DNA of 64,000 nucleotides from Chloroflexota bacterium (GCA_014360755.1 JACIWX010000007.1:62001-126000), one strand, 5' to 3'; positions 34,601 to 46,530 are shown, numbered from the stretch's first letter. Notes: generated from the sequence alone by a model not told the origin. Numbers and translations are program-made.

Positions 34601-37600
34601 TTGAAGTCAACCCAAGCATTGAGATAGCCAGCGGTGGAAGCAGTAACGGTGATCCTGGCGCTGCGCCCTGGGACCAACGGTGTGGCAAAGACAACGCCAT
34701 CCTCATCGTCAGGGACGCCAGCAAGGTCATCACCTGTAGCAGCGAGATTTGGTTGGCCATCCGCTTCAGCGTCCACAAGGTTGCCCAGATAGACACCAGG
34801 CAGGATCACGTGGCGCGGGCCGTTGCTCGCCTGCAGCGTGGCATATGGCCCATCGGGCAGGTCGCCCCAATCAAGCTGATAGACGCCTGCATCCCACGTC
34901 CAATCGTTCTCGCCAATGGCCAGATTGGTCGTGGCAGTCTGTCCCGTGGCGGGATTGGCATCGCTGTCTACGGCGTCATCAGCGCCCTGATCCTGCAGTG
35001 TGAAGACATAGCCACTGGGCAGGGTAAAGACCAGGTAATAGTCGCCCGGCGGCAGATACTCAAACAGGTACAAACCATTGCCATCCGTCGTGGTTACACC
35101 AACCACTGCACCAAGGCTGGTGTACAGTGTGACAGTGATGCCCGGTACGCCGGGTTCGCCGATGTCCTGGATGCCATCCAGGTCATAGTCATACCAGACA
35201 AAGTTGCCCAGAGAGCCACCCGTGTAGGAGACGGCGCTGCTTTCCTCACGGTAGCGCGGATTGGTGGGCGCGTTGTCGCCATCGCGCTCGCCGGGCACTA
35301 CGCCTGGCAGCGTGCTGCCCCAGATGGAAGCCGTGTTGGTGATGCGCACGCCAGTGCCAATACCGGCGTTCACCGTCGCCGTGAAGCGATAGGTGTAACT
35401 CACGCCAGGCGGTATCGCCGCCAGCGTCCAAGTAACCGTCGTCGGACCGGTGCCGCTCACACTGTCCGGAGCAGGTGTGCCCGGCAAAACCCCACCATAG
35501 GTCAATCCAGCGGGCAGGACATCCGTGATCACCACATCGTACGCGGTGCTGTTATAGGTCCCCGCCGCATTGGTGAATGCCAGGGTATATGTCACCACAT
35601 CACCAGGAACAAGCGTGCCGGTGGGCGACACCCACTTGGCAATGCCCACATCCGGCTCTACAATCGTAGTGGTGACCACGTTCGAGCTTTGTGGACCAAA
35701 GACCGTACCCAGTTCATTCTGCCAAGTGAAACTCGCCTGGTCGGGCACATCTACCCCAGCCGTATTGGTCACCAAGTTGCGCACCGTGGCGGTGATGACC
35801 AGATAGGCTTGCTCGTTGAGCGGAATGGAAGTCCACGTAGCCGTGACGGTATTCCCCGCCACAAAAGCCTGGCCGCCATTGCCCGCCAAAGCAGACGCCC
35901 CATTCACCTGCAAGCGGCTGTTGACCACGTCTGTGACCCATACGTTATGCAACGTAGCAGTGATGGCTGGGCTGGGCACGGTGATGGTGTACACGATGCC
36001 CTGCCCAATGGTCGCTGTGATGTCACTCACCGCCTTTACAATCCCCACGGACGAAGTCGTGTAGTGCACCACATCGTCTGTCCCATCCACAAAGATGCGC
36101 TGGGTAGGCGTCAGGCCGACTTGGGGACCTAGCCCAGGCTGTGAATCGTAGTACGGTACGACCGCCGTGTTCGTCAACGCCATCCCCGCGCTGACCTCCG
36201 GCGAAACGACCGTGGAAACCGTCAGGGTGAAAGATTTGCTGCCGGTGGGGCTTACGATGGTGCCATTCAGCATGTCCACCTGCCAGGTGATCACGCCGGT
36301 CGCGCCAACGGAGGGGGCAACCACCACGCTCGGCGGCCCAGACCCCGCCGAACTGCTCAGCGCATAGCCCTGATAGACCACATCACTGGGCAGCACATCG
36401 CTGATCACGATGTCATACGCCGGCGTCTGGGTGCTGTTGACCACCCACAGGTAATAGGTAATGGGCGTTCCTGCACCAACAATGCCCCCCTCCGGTGGTT
36501 CTGTAGTCTTGGTGATAGCAAGCGTAGGCCGCCCAAAGTACGAATTCACGCCGGCGGTGCGTGTCAGGGCAGCCGTGCTCGTGAACTGCCCGCTATCAGC
36601 GAGATTCCAATCCAACTCCTGTGCGTTCCTACGGGACAGGCCTGTGCCTCCTACGCTTACTGTGCCGCCTGTTTGGCTGATACCGGTAAACTGGGCGGCA
36701 AAGGACACTACCACAGTCTGCGAGAGGGTGGTGCTGTTGGTAAAAGTATTCATCCACCATTCAATCGCCTCATAAGACGTACCGCCGGTGTAGGTGCCGA
36801 CATTGGGGTTGGCACCCGTGGGATTGCCGCCAACTACATGGCTGTAGGGCACGTTCGGATTGGTATAATGGCTGGTATTCGGGTCCAGGCTGCCGGGCAG
36901 GCTGCCGCCGATGGAGAATGTGCCCGGCACATAATGCAAGCCCGGCTGCATGTTATCCCACTGATAGGGCCAATAGGCAACCAAGCCTGGTGGAACAGTA
37001 TTCGTGATGGTGTAGGTAACCAAGTCGCCAATGCGCAGTTTGGCGCCAAGGGCACCGCTAGCACTAGTGGGCGTTACAGTCTTGGTTGTGCTCAGGCCGC
37101 GCATGCCCACGCCCAACTGCGTGGTCGTAGTATAGGTGCGCTCCTGGTAGGGCGGTGGATCGCCTTCCAACGAGGTGTACGTTACCGTAACATCGTTGGT
37201 AAGCGTCATGCCCGCTGGTGCGCCGACAATGCGCGCCGTGTAAGTGAGCACGGTGCTGGGCGCGGGCGGTGTAATGCCAATGCTGGCAATGGTCCACGTG
37301 ATGCGCGTCGTGCTGTTTACGGTAGCGCTGATCCCACCCTGCCCTATGTCCTGCAACACCAAGTAAGAAGGCATGGTGTCCGTAACCACCACATCATAGG
37401 CAATAGAAGTACCGGTATTCGTGAGGCGGAGGGTGTAGGTGAGCAGAGCATTCCCATCCAGATTGCTCAGGCTGCCCGTCGAACTGCTGGCTGCTTTGCT
37501 GAGCTGTATCAAGGGCTCTACGATGTCCACCCGCGCCGTATCGGTATAACGATAGGTCTGCCCCGCGTCCACATAGGACATGAACAGCGCATTCGTGCGG

Positions 37601-40600
37601 CTCACCCCGCTCTGGTTGCTAGGGATGTTCTGGATAACCGCCGTGATGACGCCATCCACCGTGATCCAGCCTGGCAAATCACCCAAGTGCCAGACGACAT
37701 CCCCGCTCTGCAACCAACCCGGCGTAACCGTCGGCGTGCTGGAAATGACCGTCACCGGTCCACCCTGGTTGCCATCGCCATCGTACGTATAGGTGATCAC
37801 CGCGGAAACATAGCCCAAACCGGTCGGGAGCGTGTCCGTCAGGGTTACGTTCTGATACAGCGAATCTTCGCCTTCCGCAAAGGCGGTAAAGGTAAAGACA
37901 GCAAGACTGCCGATGGTGCCCGTCTGCACCGCCGGCCCCTTGTCAAAGCCCTTCAACAGGGTAACGTAGGAAGTATAGGCGGCGGTGGCATAGACGCAGC
38001 CGACGGCGCAGGCACCAGATGCCTCTACGCCATCGGTGTATTCTCCGGTGGCTAAAACCGTCGCCGTAACCACAGCGCTCCAGGCGCTGTTCGCTGGCAA
38101 AGTAAAGGACGGTGTCCAAGTAATAACGTTCCCTGCGATGAGCGGCGTATTGCTGCCACCGGGATAGCTGCCATTGCTCGCCTGGATCCCGCTGAAGCCA
38201 CTGGCGAGCACATCTGTTACCAGGATATTGGGCGCATACGTATTGCTGGTGTTGGTCACGCGCACGGTCCAGGTGATGACCTGCCCGACATAGGCAATCT
38301 GAGTCGCGGGTATCTTGCGCACCGTCAAGGTTGGGTTGGCAACAGACACGTTGGTGCTGCCGCTGGCAGAATACGGGCCGGTGCCAACACAACTAGAGGC
38401 ATCGTCATAGGATAGGCTGACGGTATTGAGCCCGCCAGGGGGCACTGTACAGCTTCCCGAAGCACTGTTATTAACCACGCGGAATGCCAGTGTGGTCTTA
38501 CCAGAGGGCAGCGGCGTAGCTCCCCAGGACCAAACCGGGGCCGTCGTCCCAGGAGTTGGGTAAGTGGCTGGCGCTGTGCTGGCGAATAGCGTAGTGCTAT
38601 ACACATATCCTGAAGGCAGAGTATTCGTCAGCGTTACAGTGTACGCAGGAGGGCCATTGTTGGTCAAAGTAATCGTGATGACCCCGCCACATTGGTGCAG
38701 GGTGGATGGGGCGATGTCGGTAGTAATCGAGGGAGTGTCAAAATTGGGCCGTGTGCGCAAGACGGCTCGCGCCGTGACCTGCTGCCGACAGCCCGTCTCC
38801 GGGCAACCCCATGTGGCAGTCATAGCGTTGGTCGTATCGCTTTCTGTGCACTCACCAGCGTTCACCGTGGTGGTGATCCAAGCGTCCCAACTCCCCGTAG
38901 AGAAAGAGCCCAAATACCAAGTAATGACCTGCCCACTTTGATAATCTGGCGTAGGGCTAACCGCACTCAGGCTTACATTGGATGGCAACACATCAGTAAC
39001 CACGGTCTGCAAAGCGGGGGTTTGGCTGGCATTGTCCAGCACCAGGTGCCACGCCACGGTTTCGCCTGGTTCAGCGTAGACGGTATTCGCCCAGGCTGAA
39101 CCAGTTGTCACATTGCGCCCTTGTTTCTGTGCCGTCATCTGTGGCGCATCGGCGGACGTGGCAAAATAGCTGGCTGCCGTAGCATGGGGGGCATCGCAGA
39201 CATCGCGATAACCGGCACGGATGGCGATGTTCCCGCCTTGGAAATCGCAGTCCACATAGACATCATAGCGCACCCAAACGGTCTGTTTGGGGTACAAGCG
39301 CGCCAAAGCAGGGATTTCGTTGTATGTCCAGACCAATGGGCCAAGCGGCGCCCCAGAGGGCTCCCCGCCGTTCACCCAGCCAGTCAATGGCGGCGTTGTG
39401 CCCGTGCCCGTTACGTACTGCGTGCTGTTGGGCACATAGCGCAGCCCACTGGGTAAGGTTTCGGTCAGCGTCGCGGTGTACACGCTCAGCAAACCGGCGT
39501 TGCGCACCGTGGCCGTGATGGTGCGCGTAACACAAGTGGGCATGGGCGTGCTGACCATGCTGGTATTGATCAAAATAGTCGGTGGCAATTCGACGTGGGA
39601 GTACTTTGGACCACCCGCCAGGCAAACCTGTCCCAGGCACCCCTGTACACCGGCAAAGACATTGTCCAAGTCATCGCACCCGATGACCTCCGCTGTCAGG
39701 GTAATGATATATTTCTCGCCAGACAGGAAGGTCAGGTTGCTCCAAGTCACCCCCTGGCTGGAAGTGATGGGGGTAGCGCCCGCGGCAGAGCCAGCGCTGG
39801 AAGTGATGACAGAATAGAGATAGCGCAGGTCAGCGCCCAAGACATCGGTCATGGTAACGCCATAGGCAGGACCGGCTCCTGAGTTGATGGCGGTCAGGGT
39901 CCAAGTTACGACATCATCCGTGGCGTAGACCAGTTCAGGGAACTTGTACAGAATCGGGCGCGGCTCGAGCACAAGCGGGGATTGGCTGGCACTGGCGGAA
40001 CAAGTATCGTCATACACGTTGTCATCTGCGCAGAGGTTATCGTAGTAGGCGGTAGCCTGCAGCGAGCCAGTGGCATCGCAACGGCGCTGTACCCGCAACT
40101 GTACCGTAGCCGTGGTCGCTGTAGTGAAGGCATCGCTATAATGCCAGGTATAACTACTCGCATTCGTGGTGGTGAAGACGGGCGCCGCGCCGCCAAAGCC
40201 CAGGACATCGAGGATCTCATAGTCCCCGGTCGGGAAGCGCAAGCGTACATCATAAGCGGGTGTGCTGCCGCTACGGCTCAGGGTAATGAGCGGTGTATAT
40301 ACGCCACAAGCCGAGACGGTAGACGGGATACCACTAATGTTGACACTCACCTGGGGCTCGGCTACCTCGACCCACACTACTTCCTCAGAAATGCCGTCAT
40401 CGCAACCCGCACACCAAAAGTTGCCGGTCACACCCAAGTTCAGATAAGACCAATCATAAAATTCCCCGCCCGAACAGGTAAAGTCATCGTTGACCGTGGC
40501 TTGGTAAACAATGACCATCGTGGCACCGGGGACAGTGATGCTACAGGTGGGCGAAATATTGCGGATGACCAGCGGCGCCGTGCTGCTCACTGTAAAGTTG

Positions 40601-42447
40601 GCGGGGCAAGATTGCGCACCGTTGCTGACATAGACAGAAGCGCTGCCATTCACGTAGGTCAGATGGCTCAACGTATCTGTAAAGACCATGCCTCCCCAGG
40701 ATGGGACAACGGTGAACGAGGGCGCAAAGACATAGGTATTGGTAAAAGTGCGCGTAGTGCATGCTTCTCCGCTCAGAGGAGAGACTTCCTTGGAATGGGA
40801 GGAAAGCATTTCCTCGCACTGCACTGCGGTATCCACACTGTCCGAAGCGCTCACGGTGCAGTTCTGGCAATCGCTGCCGGAAGCCATCAAGGTGTTGTGC
40901 ACGAATTGTCCGCAGCAGCCGCAGAGTTGGGGGCAGCTCCCTGTCGGGGTGAAAACGAGCGTGCGTGTCCAAGGGCTGGTCGTCGTAACCCAGGTGATGG
41001 TCACGCGGTCGGTGCCGGTGATCACTGTGCCGCCACCCGCATCTAACAAGGTATAGCCGCAGTTGGCTTGAAATACATCGGTGATATACACCGCGCTGGA
41101 AAGATTGGCTGAGATGACGCTCAGCGTATAGGTAAGTGGCTCGTTCCAGTAGACCTCTCTTGGGCCATTCTTAGTTACCGTGAGAGACGGAGTTAAGCCA
41201 GAAACTGCCCACGATCCCGTGCGTACGGGATAAAGGTGCGCGTTGTGGCACTCGTCGTAATAGGTTGGCTCATAAAGGAGCGATGCCCCCTGCCCAGCCA
41301 TGTCACAGGGATCGGAAGGCAACGCGAGCGTAAAGGTGAGCGGGTAGCTGCTGGCGCCGGCAATGTTGGGAAGATGGAAAGCCCCGCTGCTGTATGATGC
41401 CCCCGGGGAAACAGCGACCACCACCAGCGGTGAGAAATCAACGGCAATGGTCGGGGTATAGGCTGTGCCATCGCCCAAGTTGTTGATGGGCATGGTATAA
41501 GTGCCACTGCCCGTACAATAATTGATGTTGATGGCTGGTGGAGTGAAATCGAGATGTGGCTCGCGGGTCTGTAAATCAATGCTGGCTTTCGCGCCGCGTT
41601 CCTGGCACACACTGGCGCCGCATCCCCAAGTGGCAGTAACCACGTTATCCAATCCCATACAAGCCACCACCCTGGCACTAACCGTAAACGACCTAGTCTC
41701 CCCCACCGGGATGCTGGCAAAAGAAGCGCTTGTCGCGCCAGCGACGTAAGACAGCCCGGCACCCAGCGTATCTGTTACCTGCACGTTCGAAACGCGTCCA
41801 TAGCCCGTGTTTTCCACATACACGGTCCAGGTAACCACATCGCCGATCTTTGCCCAAATGACGGATGGTTCCTTGCGCACAGTAATGGCGCCGGGGAGGA
41901 CGGTGAAATCTTTGTACCTAATAAAGGAATCGCCCTGGTCATCGGTTACCGTGGTTTGGTTCTGCCCAGACGGAGCACTACAGGTGGCATCGAAGACAAA
42001 GGCGCGGCTGGTGGATTGCCCTGGGGGGAGGGTGCCCAAGTTGACGCTGTAGCTAGTCGGGGAGAAACCAGAGGGCATGGTATCCGTAACGCGGACATTG
42101 GTCGCAGTAATGGTATCGGCGTTCGTGATGAACAGGGTGTAGGTTACCCGATCGCAGATCTCGATGGTTTCTGGGCCAACGAGAGTCAGTTGCAAATTCA
42201 GGTCCGGTGACTGGCTCCGGACATTGCCCTGTCCAGCCCCTGCCTGAGGGAGAACTGGCTGCTCCGACACGGAGACAAGCGCTGACTCAGGCTCTTGTGG
42301 CATGGCGAAGGACAAAGAACGGTTGGGTCCCACGCCTGGGGCGGGCTGCGAAGAAACAACACCAGAGAAGGTCAGAAAGAGGAGAAAAGCAGCGGTAAAG
42401 AAACCGAGCGCGAACCAGCCAAGCCGTTTATACCTGTGTGCAGACAT
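31657..42447 (-). CDS. Giant secreted DUF11 / SdrD-B / GEVED repeat protein, 3596 aa
   Basis: A 3596-residue surface or secreted protein. A signal peptide (about residues 5-35, [19 protein letters not shown]) is followed by roughly 2400 residues of DUF11-type beta-sandwich repeats (recurring [25 protein letters not shown] patterns). SdrD-B/Cna-B domains come next ([37 protein letters not shown]), with two GEVED-like modules in a tandem duplication of about 284 residues ([13 protein letters not shown] twice). A final DUF11 domain leads to a Pro/Thr-rich linker ([15 protein letters not shown]) and the C-terminal motif [13 protein letters not shown]. The start [12 protein letters not shown] is chosen for GGGGGAGGTTACG. 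Such proteins usually act in adhesion or as cell-surface fibres; ligand unknown. Confidence 0.95.
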   Translation of the reverse strand: MSAHRYKRLGWFALGFFTAAFLLFLTFSGVVSSQPAPGVGPNRSLSFAMPQEPESALVSVSEQPVLPQAGAGQGNVRSQSPDLNLQLTLVGPETIEICDRVTYTLFITNADTITATNVRVTDTMPSGFSPTSYSVNLGTLPPGQSTSRAFVFDATCSAPSGQNQTTVTDDQGDSFIRYKDFTVLPGAITVRKEPSVIWAKIGDVVTWTVYVENTGYGRVSNVQVTDTLGAGLSYVAGATSASFASIPVGETRSFTVSARVVACMGLDNVVTATWGCGASVCQERGAKASIDLQTREPHLDFTPPAININYCTGSGTYTMPINNLGDGTAYTPTIAVDFSPLVVVAVSPGASYSSGAFHLPNIAGASSYPLTFTLALPSDPCDMAGQGASLLYEPTYYDECHNAHLYPVRTGSWAVSGLTPSLTVTKNGPREVYWNEPLTYTLSVISANLSSAVYITDVFQANCGYTLLDAGGGTVITGTDRVTITWVTTTSPWTRTLVFTPTGSCPQLCGCCGQFVHNTLMASGSDCQNCTVSASDSVDTAVQCEEMLSSHSKEVSPLSGEACTTRTFTNTYVFAPSFTVVPSWGGMVFTDTLSHLTYVNGSASVYVSNGAQSCPANFTVSSTAPLVIRNISPTCSITVPGATMVIVYQATVNDDFTCSGGEFYDWSYLNLGVTGNFWCAGCDDGISEEVVWVEVAEPQVSVNISGIPSTVSACGVYTPLITLSRSGSTPAYDVRLRFPTGDYEILDVLGFGGAAPVFTTTNASSYTWHYSDAFTTATTATVQLRVQRRCDATGSLQATAYYDNLCADDNVYDDTCSASASQSPLVLEPRPILYKFPELVYATDDVVTWTLTAINSGAGPAYGVTMTDVLGADLRYLYSVITSSAGSAAGATPITSSQGVTWSNLTFLSGEKYIITLTAEVIGCDDLDNVFAGVQGCLGQVCLAGGPKYSHVELPPTILINTSMVSTPMPTCVTRTITATVRNAGLLSVYTATLTETLPSGLRYVPNSTQYVTGTGTTPPLTGWVNGGEPSGAPLGPLVWTYNEIPALARLYPKQTVWVRYDVYVDCDFQGGNIAIRAGYRDVCDAPHATAASYFATSADAPQMTAQKQGRNVTTGSAWANTVYAEPGETVAWHLVLDNASQTPALQTVVTDVLPSNVSLSAVSPTPDYQSGQVITWYLGSFSTGSWDAWITTTVNAGECTESDTTNAMTATWGCPETGCRQQVTARAVLRTRPNFDTPSITTDIAPSTLHQCGGVITITLTNNGPPAYTVTLTNTLPSGYVYSTTLFASTAPATYPTPGTTAPVWSWGATPLPSGKTTLAFRVVNNSASGSCTVPPGGLNTVSLSYDDASSCVGTGPYSASGSTNVSVANPTLTVRKIPATQIAYVGQVITWTVRVTNTSNTYAPNILVTDVLASGFSGIQASNGSYPGGSNTPLIAGNVITWTPSFTLPANSAWSAVVTATVLATGEYTDGVEASGACAVGCVYATAAYTSYVTLLKGFDKGPAVQTGTIGSLAVFTFTAFAEGEDSLYQNVTLTDTLPTGLGYVSAVITYTYDGDGNQGGPVTVISSTPTVTPGWLQSGDVVWHLGDLPGWITVDGVITAVIQNIPSNQSGVSRTNALFMSYVDAGQTYRYTDTARVDIVEPLIQLSKAASSSTGSLSNLDGNALLTYTLRLTNTGTSIAYDVVVTDTMPSYLVLQDIGQGGISATVNSTTRITWTIASIGITPPAPSTVLTYTARIVGAPAGMTLTNDVTVTYTSLEGDPPPYQERTYTTTTQLGVGMRGLSTTKTVTPTSASGALGAKLRIGDLVTYTITNTVPPGLVAYWPYQWDNMQPGLHYVPGTFSIGGSLPGSLDPNTSHYTNPNVPYSHVVGGNPTGANPNVGTYTGGTSYEAIEWWMNTFTNSTTLSQTVVVSFAAQFTGISQTGGTVSVGGTGLSRRNAQELDWNLADSGQFTSTAALTRTAGVNSYFGRPTLAITKTTEPPEGGIVGAGTPITYYLWVVNSTQTPAYDIVISDVLPSDVVYQGYALSSSAGSGPPSVVVAPSVGATGVITWQVDMLNGTIVSPTGSKSFTLTVSTVVSPEVSAGMALTNTAVVPYYDSQPGLGPQVGLTPTQRIFVDGTDDVVHYTTSSVGIVKAVSDITATIGQGIVYTITVPSPAITATLHNVWVTDVVNSRLQVNGASALAGNGGQAFVAGNTVTATWTSIPLNEQAYLVITATVRNLVTNTAGVDVPDQASFTWQNELGTVFGPQSSNVVTTTIVEPDVGIAKWVSPTGTLVPGDVVTYTLAFTNAAGTYNSTAYDVVITDVLPAGLTYGGVLPGTPAPDSVSGTGPTTVTWTLAAIPPGVSYTYRFTATVNAGIGTGVRITNTASIWGSTLPGVVPGERDGDNAPTNPRYREESSAVSYTGGSLGNFVWYDYDLDGIQDIGEPGVPGITVTLYTSLGAVVGVTTTDGNGLYLFEYLPPGDYYLVFTLPSGYVFTLQDQGADDAVDSDANPATGQTATTNLAIGENDWTWDAGVYQLDWGDLPDGPYATLQASNGPRHVILPGVYLGNLVDAEADGQPNLAATGDDLAGVPDDEDGVVFATPLVPGRSARITVTASTAGYLNAWVDFNGNGAFDAGEQIALDTPLVAGANAITFLVPANATGVEYSRFRFTTGSGQATTPTGFAPNGEMEDYVLASLGDYVWLDVNGNGLQDDGNTGVNGVVVRLLDGSGNAVLDASGNAITTTTQNNPISGNPGWYEFPGLPAGSYVVRFDPPVGYGFTVPNVGSDDTIDSDASPITGQTHVVTLGPADSDQTLDAGLVQSDWGDLPDGPYATLFASNGPRHVIIPGLYLGSHVDSEADGQPNINANGDDLNGVPDDEDGVTFLTPVMAFSAATIQVVASQPGYLNAWVDFDGNGVFDPADVIFTDHPLVTGVNTLSFPTAVFVSSTVYSRFRFTSGTGEATTPTGQAPNGEVEDYVLLSLGNRVWLDNGVGTTNNGIQDPGEPGIPGVRLELRYADGSPVLNGYGNPVATYSDANGDYLFTGLAPGSYLVHVSSSSWTHVGAPLHGLLSSSGAGVPDDDLDQDVDENGIDDLFPSLNGISSGPITLTIGGEPTFEDGDANSNLTLDFGFYPPGVIGDTVWLDYDGDGVQGPGEPGLAGVVITLTNQYGQVYTTTTDATGTYTFSNLLLDTYYTTTIDMGSLPPGTWLTTPSSFSSLLTSTAPTDDTHDYGVRGLGEVGDYVWFDQDGDGLQDANELGLPGVVVTLTSSSGLVVTTTTDANGLYLFTNLVVSETYTVTASPVLGYFFTTPSTQSTLLTVDQPTDYSLDFGLDTLIDPVKTRPHGDVCPTWNFWYWIFVTNTSGSAVHNIVVTDVLPVEVAPYSVQTGFGPPDPALEYPGGTFDGVRTVTWTVAFLGPGSSVAMWIKAQTYSWVGGICITNRAWVDADEVGIPIPIAEVFCVPRCAPPTPAPTATSTRTPTPTGTLTPTPTPTSTATPTPTPTMTPVPTATGTLPATATATPTPTVTWTPTPTPTPTVTWTPTPTVTWTPTPTGTLTPTATVTRTRTPTPTIWVPLPTETQIPPARLYQLYLPLVRKGWSFYVSLMKR
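31750..32090 (-). repeat. TPTPT linker-encoding low-complexity tract
   Basis: Short degenerate 6-12 nt repeats encode alternating Thr-Pro with interspersed Val, Ala and Trp (VTWTPTPT). A similar tract lies in the amidase-dockerin gene near 50.08-50.27 kb. These tracts create long spurious ORFs on the opposite strand. Confidence 0.85.
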
Positions 42448-42900
42448 CGTAACCTCCCCCATTTTGATGCCCTGTTTAGACCGCGTCCCAGATGCCAAAA
42501 GCCACGCTATTCAGTTTGGGGATGCATGATACTTTATCTTAACGAAAAATTCGGCTATGTCAAAATCAGCAGAAGATGTTGAAAAAGCCCTTCCAATGTC
42601 ATGCTGAACGAAGTGAAGCATCTCGCAGTACTCGGGAAAATACGGCTAAAGTTACGCGAGACCCCTTCGTTACACTCAGGGCAGGCTCTTCGCTTCGCTC
42701 AGGGTGACAAAATTTTCAACACTCTCATGAGTCTATCCTTGTTAACCATAGTATAACTGATAAACATGAATAAAAGATGAAAATTCACCTTTGCAAGGTA
42801 AACTTTTGGTTAAAATCTTGCCTTCTCAGGCGCTATTGCCCACCAATCCATACCCGGAAGATCCGCACAGGAAGGACAGGCACTGGGTGCAGAGAGTTGC
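42448..42900. mobile_element. Intergenic region with a family-2 MITE-like element (42573-42726)
   Basis: A left end GATGTTGAAAAAG (decayed) and a right end TTTTCAACACTCTC enclose the standard interior (GAAGCATCTCGCAGTACTCGG, GAGACCCCTTCGTTACACTC). An AT-rich stretch at 42728-42800 (TAACCATAGTATAACTG, ATAAAAG) lies downstream of the Crp gene. No gene is visible. Confidence 0.65.
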
Positions 42901-43569
42901 CTACCCCATCCCACTGGCTTCGCGCTCCAGTCCTGCACGGTCCACAATGGCGATCCGGCCGCGCTGGCGGCGGATGAGCCCCTCTGCAGCAAAGTCGCGC
43001 AAGGTACGCCCAACCATCTCGCGCACTGTGCCGATGTGTGTGGCAATCTCTTCCTGCGTCCATTGCCGTGGCGATGTTTTCTCATCCGCGTACTGCAGCA
43101 GGAAGCGCGCCAGGCGGCTGCGCACGGTGTACAAAGCCAGCGACTCAACCAGGTCGCTCAGGCGGCGCACTTCGCCTGCCAGGTACTGCAAAACGGCATG
43201 GGCTAGCTCGCCGTGCTCCTCGAGGATATGGCGACAATCCGCGCAAGCGATGCTATACAAGGTAGTAGGAGTAACCGCATCTACGGTAACCGGGCTAGGT
43301 TTACCGTCAAGCGCAGCGACCAGGTTCACGCATTCGCCTGGGCCGAGGTAAGCCAGCACCTGCTCACGGCCATGGGGCGACATGCGCCGGGTGCGCACCA
43401 GCCCATGGATGACAAAATAGGTCGCCTCACAGGGTTCGCCTTCCCAAACAATGGCTCGCCCAGGAGCCACAGCGATTTCACGGACATACGGCACGATGCG
43501 TTGCAAGACCGCTTTGTCCAGCCCAGAGAATAGAGGCAATTGGGATAAGGTGTGAATGCTCACCGTCAT
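42901..43569 (-). CDS. Crp/Fnr-family transcriptional regulator
   Basis: A 222-residue regulator with a cyclic-nucleotide-binding-like sensor (about 12-125: LFSGLDKAVLQRIVPYVREIAVAPGRAIVWEGEPC) and a C-terminal winged helix. The recognition helix, TVREMVGRTLRDF, keeps the Arg-Glu-x3-Arg arrangement of E. coli Crp (R180, E181, R185), which reads TGTGA. The cAMP-contact Arg-Ser pair is absent and no FNR-type N-terminal Cys cluster exists, so the signal is unknown. Several Cys (GEPCEAT, ACADCRHIL) could sense redox or metal. The start MTVSIHTLSQLPLF is more plausible than the longer track ORF. It is a candidate activator of the two Crp-type operators in this window. Confidence 0.92.
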   Translation of the reverse strand: MTVSIHTLSQLPLFSGLDKAVLQRIVPYVREIAVAPGRAIVWEGEPCEATYFVIHGLVRTRRMSPHGREQVLAYLGPGECVNLVAALDGKPSPVTVDAVTPTTLYSIACADCRHILEEHGELAHAVLQYLAGEVRRLSDLVESLALYTVRSRLARFLLQYADEKTSPRQWTQEEIATHIGTVREMVGRTLRDFAAEGLIRRQRGRIAIVDRAGLEREASGMG

Positions 43570-43774
43570 GGGGCAACTCAGTCCATTTGTGCCATGAGTC
43601 GGCTTCTGTACCACGCGATACAGTCGCCAGGCGTGCCCATCCCAAAGGGAGTTGTCCATTGGAGGGCGGCGTTGTCCAGCTGGATTGCTCGGACCTTACC
43701 GAGCCTCAGCCACATACGGGCTCCTCCGGCGGCAGAACAAATGCCTGCAAAACAGGGTACTGGAATCATAGGCC

Positions 43775-44008
43775 TTATTTACCCAGCAGGCGAATGATCA
43801 GATTCAGCAATATGGTCAATAGTAAACTGAGCAGGAGACAGGTAACAATGGGCGCGTAGCAACTGAAATTGCCACGGCGATAGGTGATGTCGCCGGGCAA
43901 GCGCCCCAGGAATGGCACCCGTCCCATCAGCACGAGGATCAAGCCAAGCAGGACAATCAGCCCGCCCAACATGAGCAGCATCTTGCCAAAATCAGTCAAG
44001 TCCATCAT
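43775..44008 (-). CDS. DUF2905 small membrane protein
   Basis: A protein of about 77 residues of the DUF2905 family. Two hydrophobic helices (GKMLLMLGGLIVLLGLILVLMG and APIVTCLLLSLLLTILLNLIIRLL) flank the conserved loop VPFLGRLPGDITYRRGNFS. The family is widespread and uncharacterised. I place the start at MMDLTDFGKML; a GTG four codons earlier is possible. It is encoded upstream of the Crp gene on the same strand with a gap of about 200 bp. Confidence 0.9.
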   Translation of the reverse strand: MMDLTDFGKMLLMLGGLIVLLGLILVLMGRVPFLGRLPGDITYRRGNFSCYAPIVTCLLLSLLLTILLNLIIRLLGK

Positions 44009-44091
44009 CCCAATCACCACTTATCCGCTTGATTTTCAGGCTAACCCTAGTATAGGGGATGTTGTCGCAGCGGTCAAGTACTTGGTGCGAT

Positions 44092-44695
44092 GGGGTGTAG
44101 TTCACTTTTGGGGCAAGAAATGCCTTGCATAGCCTCAGGCGGATGAAAAGCAGCCAAGTCCGGACAAGGACAATCACTGTCAGCAGATTGGGGGAACGGA
44201 TGGAACGGATTCGCTCCTCAAGTAGACGGGGCTATCTTATACCCAGCGTGCACTGTGGTCCACGCCGAGCGTGAGACTGCTCCAGGTGGACCACCCGCTG
44301 TCCACGCCAAACGTGAGAGCACCTGCTCTCCCATGGTCATTCTGAGCCGCGTAGCGGCGAAGAATCTCCCTCCGTTCCATGAGACCCCTCGGCCTCGCCT
44401 CAGGGTGACACAGGAGACCACACCTCACCCGGGCATGGGAGCCCAGGCGCAGTTGCCGCCAGGGAATCAATTCCCTGGCTGAAACGTGCAAGTCGGCTAA
44501 AGCCGACTGCTGATTGGCAGCAGCCCCCGTAGGGGCGAACCTTGTGTCCGCCCATGCACGTCTCTCCCGTTGTCATTCTGAGCCGCGTAGCGGCGAAGAA
44601 TCTCCCTCCGTTCCATGAGACCCTTCGGCTTTGCCTCAGGGTGACACAGGAGACCACTTCGCCTGGGCATGGGAGCCCAGGCGCAAATGCCCATG
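44092..44695. mobile_element. Family-1 repeat element, right end missing
   Basis: Begins GGGGTGTAGTTCACTTTTGG and runs through the standard modules (GGATGAAAAGCAGCCAAGTC, GGGGAACGGATGGAACGG, GTGGTCCACGCC, CGCGTAGCGGCGAAGAATCTCC). A partial second copy of the GCGGCGAAGAATCTCC to GGGAGCCCAGGCG part follows at about 44560-44690. No right terminal repeat. The rest of the spacer to 44782 holds an AATACGCACTACGCAATACG ladder right before the nfi ribosome site. Confidence 0.75.
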
Positions 44696-44782
44696 CATTT
44701 TGACCCTTCCTCTCAGATGAGTTATACTATGCAACGACGGAACACGCAATACGCACTACGCAATACGCAACACGGAGGCACC

Positions 44783-45484
44783 ATGCGCATCCAAGTCCTG
44801 CACCGATGGGACCTCTCCCCTGCTGAGGCCATCGCCGTGCAGCAAAACCTGCGCACAAAGGTCGTCACACGCAACGAAGTGGGGCAGGTACGCACCGTTG
44901 CGGGAGTAGATATCAGCACCGCTGGTGAGCGTGCGCACGCTGCCATCGTCGTGTTGCGCTTCCCCGACCTGCAGCCACTAGAAGCAGCCGAAGCCGATTT
45001 GCCCCTCACCTTCCCCTATATCCCTGGTCTGCTAGCTTTCCGCGAGGCGCCCGCCATTCTGGCTGCCATTGAGCGCCTGCAGACTGAGCCAGACCTTTTC
45101 CTGGTGGACGGGCAAGGGTTAGCCCATCCGCGGCGTATGGGCATTGCCTGCCACGTGGGGGTGGTCATTGACAAGCCCAGCATTGGCTGTGCCAAGTCGC
45201 TGCTGTGCGGCCATCATGGGATGGTAGGCCCGAAGGTGGGCGATTACAGTCCTATCGAGCATCAAGGCGAGGTCATTGGCGTAGCCCTGCGTACGAAAGA
45301 AGGGGTTAGCCCCGTCTATATTTCTGTAGGACATAAGGTAGATTTGCCTACAGCAATAGATTACGTCCTGCGCTGTCGCGGGGGCTACCGCATCCCGGAG
45401 CCAATCCGTTGGGCGCACCGCGTGGCTGGCGGGGAGCGCCTGCCCAAGCCTCAGCCACGCGCTGAACAAGGAACGCTTTTCTGA
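44783..45484 (+). CDS. nfi: Endonuclease V (deoxyinosine 3' endonuclease)
   Basis: A 233-residue endonuclease V that nicks DNA one base 3' of deoxyinosine to start repair of deaminated adenine. VRTVAGVDIS holds the first catalytic Asp, PYIPGLLAFREAPAIL the Glu, and DLFLVDGQGLAHPRRMGIACHVGV the second Asp and DNA-wedge region. IGCAKSLLCG follows. GGAGGCACC precedes the ATG; the track ORF extension reads through a ladder repeat. It lies 60 bp upstream of the sirtuin gene on the same strand and may be co-transcribed with it. Confidence 0.96.
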   Translation: MRIQVLHRWDLSPAEAIAVQQNLRTKVVTRNEVGQVRTVAGVDISTAGERAHAAIVVLRFPDLQPLEAAEADLPLTFPYIPGLLAFREAPAILAAIERLQTEPDLFLVDGQGLAHPRRMGIACHVGVVIDKPSIGCAKSLLCGHHGMVGPKVGDYSPIEHQGEVIGVALRTKEGVSPVYISVGHKVDLPTAIDYVLRCRGGYRIPEPIRWAHRVAGGERLPKPQPRAEQGTLF

Positions 45485-45544
45485 TGGATGCACCACGAAG
45501 GCAAAGAGGCACATGTCTTGGGTACCGGTAATAGAGGAGCGTAG

Positions 45545-46318
45545 ATGGCTTTTGAGCAAGAAATACAACAAGCGGCGGAAACCTTGGCTGCCAGCCACCA
45601 CGCAGTAGCACTGACCGGCGCAGGGCACAGCACACCCTCTGGCATTCCCGATTTCCGCAGCCCAGGTTCTGGACTGTGGGAAGGGGTGGACCCGATGAAA
45701 GTGGCCTCCCTCTATGGCTTCCAGCGCAATCCCCAAGCCTTCTACGAGTGGATCCGCCCGCTGGCAAAGCAGATCATGGAGGCAAAGCCCAACCCAGCGC
45801 ACTTTGCCCTGGCTGAACTGGAGCAAATGGGCGTGCTCCAGGTGGTCATCACCCAGAACATAGACGAACTGCATCAACGCGCCGGCTCCAAGCGCGTCCT
45901 GGAAGTGCACGGCAGTGTCCGCACGGCAACTTGCACGCGTTGCCACAAACAAGTATCTACGGCGGAGATGTGGCCGCTCTTCGTTGCCAGTGGGACAGTG
46001 CCGCACTGCCCTGCTTGTGGTGGACTGCTCAAGCCCGATGTGGTGCTTTTTGGCGAACTGCTGCCCCTCGATGTCATCTACGAAGCACAACAGGAGGCGG
46101 AGCACTGCGACGTCATGCTAGTCGCCGGGTCGTCGCTGGAAGTGTACCCGGCGGCAGAGTTGCCCAACCGCGCTGTCGAGCATGGCGCTAGATTGATCGT
46201 GGTCAACTACGCGCCGACGTATATGGATGGGCACGCCACTGTGGTCATCCACGAAGATGTCGCAGTAATACTGCCACAGATTGCAGCCAAGGTCAGGCAA
46301 CTTAGAGAAAGACAGTGA
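45545..46318 (+). CDS. cobB: NAD-dependent protein deacylase, Sir2 family
   Basis: A 257-residue sirtuin that removes acyl groups from lysine using NAD+. LTGAGHSTPSGIPDFRSPGSGLW is the NAD-binding signature, TQNIDELHQRAGS and LEVHGSV hold the catalytic His, and CTRCHKQ with CPACGG form the zinc site. GSSLEVYPAAELP and NYAPTYMD complete the Rossmann fold. The 3' end of the gene is duplicated immediately downstream (see the tandem repeat), leaving this copy intact. Confidence 0.95.
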   Translation: MAFEQEIQQAAETLAASHHAVALTGAGHSTPSGIPDFRSPGSGLWEGVDPMKVASLYGFQRNPQAFYEWIRPLAKQIMEAKPNPAHFALAELEQMGVLQVVITQNIDELHQRAGSKRVLEVHGSVRTATCTRCHKQVSTAEMWPLFVASGTVPHCPACGGLLKPDVVLFGELLPLDVIYEAQQEAEHCDVMLVAGSSLEVYPAAELPNRAVEHGARLIVVNYAPTYMDGHATVVIHEDVAVILPQIAAKVRQLRERQ

Positions 46319-46478
46319 TGGAAGACGATGAGGAACCGAATAGGCAAGTAGCCACCTTAACGGCTGAAGCCGTTACTACAAACATCCGTCAGGCAACTTA
46401 GAGAAAGACAGTGATGGAAGACGATGAGGAACCGAATAGGCAAGTAGCCACCCTAACGGCTGAAGCCGTTACGACAAG
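46292..46478 (+). repeat. Tandem duplication of the sirtuin 3' tail, about 91 bp, period 96
   Basis: GTCAGGCAACTTAGAGAAAG through the hairpin AACGGC-TGAA-GCCGTT occurs twice (from 46292 and 46388), with three mismatches at most. A third, shorter hairpin copy follows near 46485. The second copy no longer codes for the sirtuin but supplies the first codons of the next long ORF. Confidence 0.85.
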
Positions 46479-46530
46479 CTTTTGTCAACGGCTGAAGCCG
46501 TTGCGACAAACATCTGCGAGATGCCCTGGT

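Noticed and set aside
33700-36132. An 810-codon plus-strand ORF, and others at 36673-38055 and 39982-41046
   Set aside because: They are antisense shadows of the 3596-residue repeat protein. They lack known motifs, and the minus-strand reading has coherent domains and a signal peptide.
43606-43623. CTGTACCACGCGATACAG as an autoregulatory site of the Crp gene
   Set aside because: It is only a 5-bp inverted repeat with an 8-bp gap, does not resemble the TGTGA-N6-TCACA operators, and could easily be chance.
45119-46105. A 328-codon minus-strand ORF
   Set aside because: Antisense to endonuclease V and the sirtuin, both recognised with full motifs.
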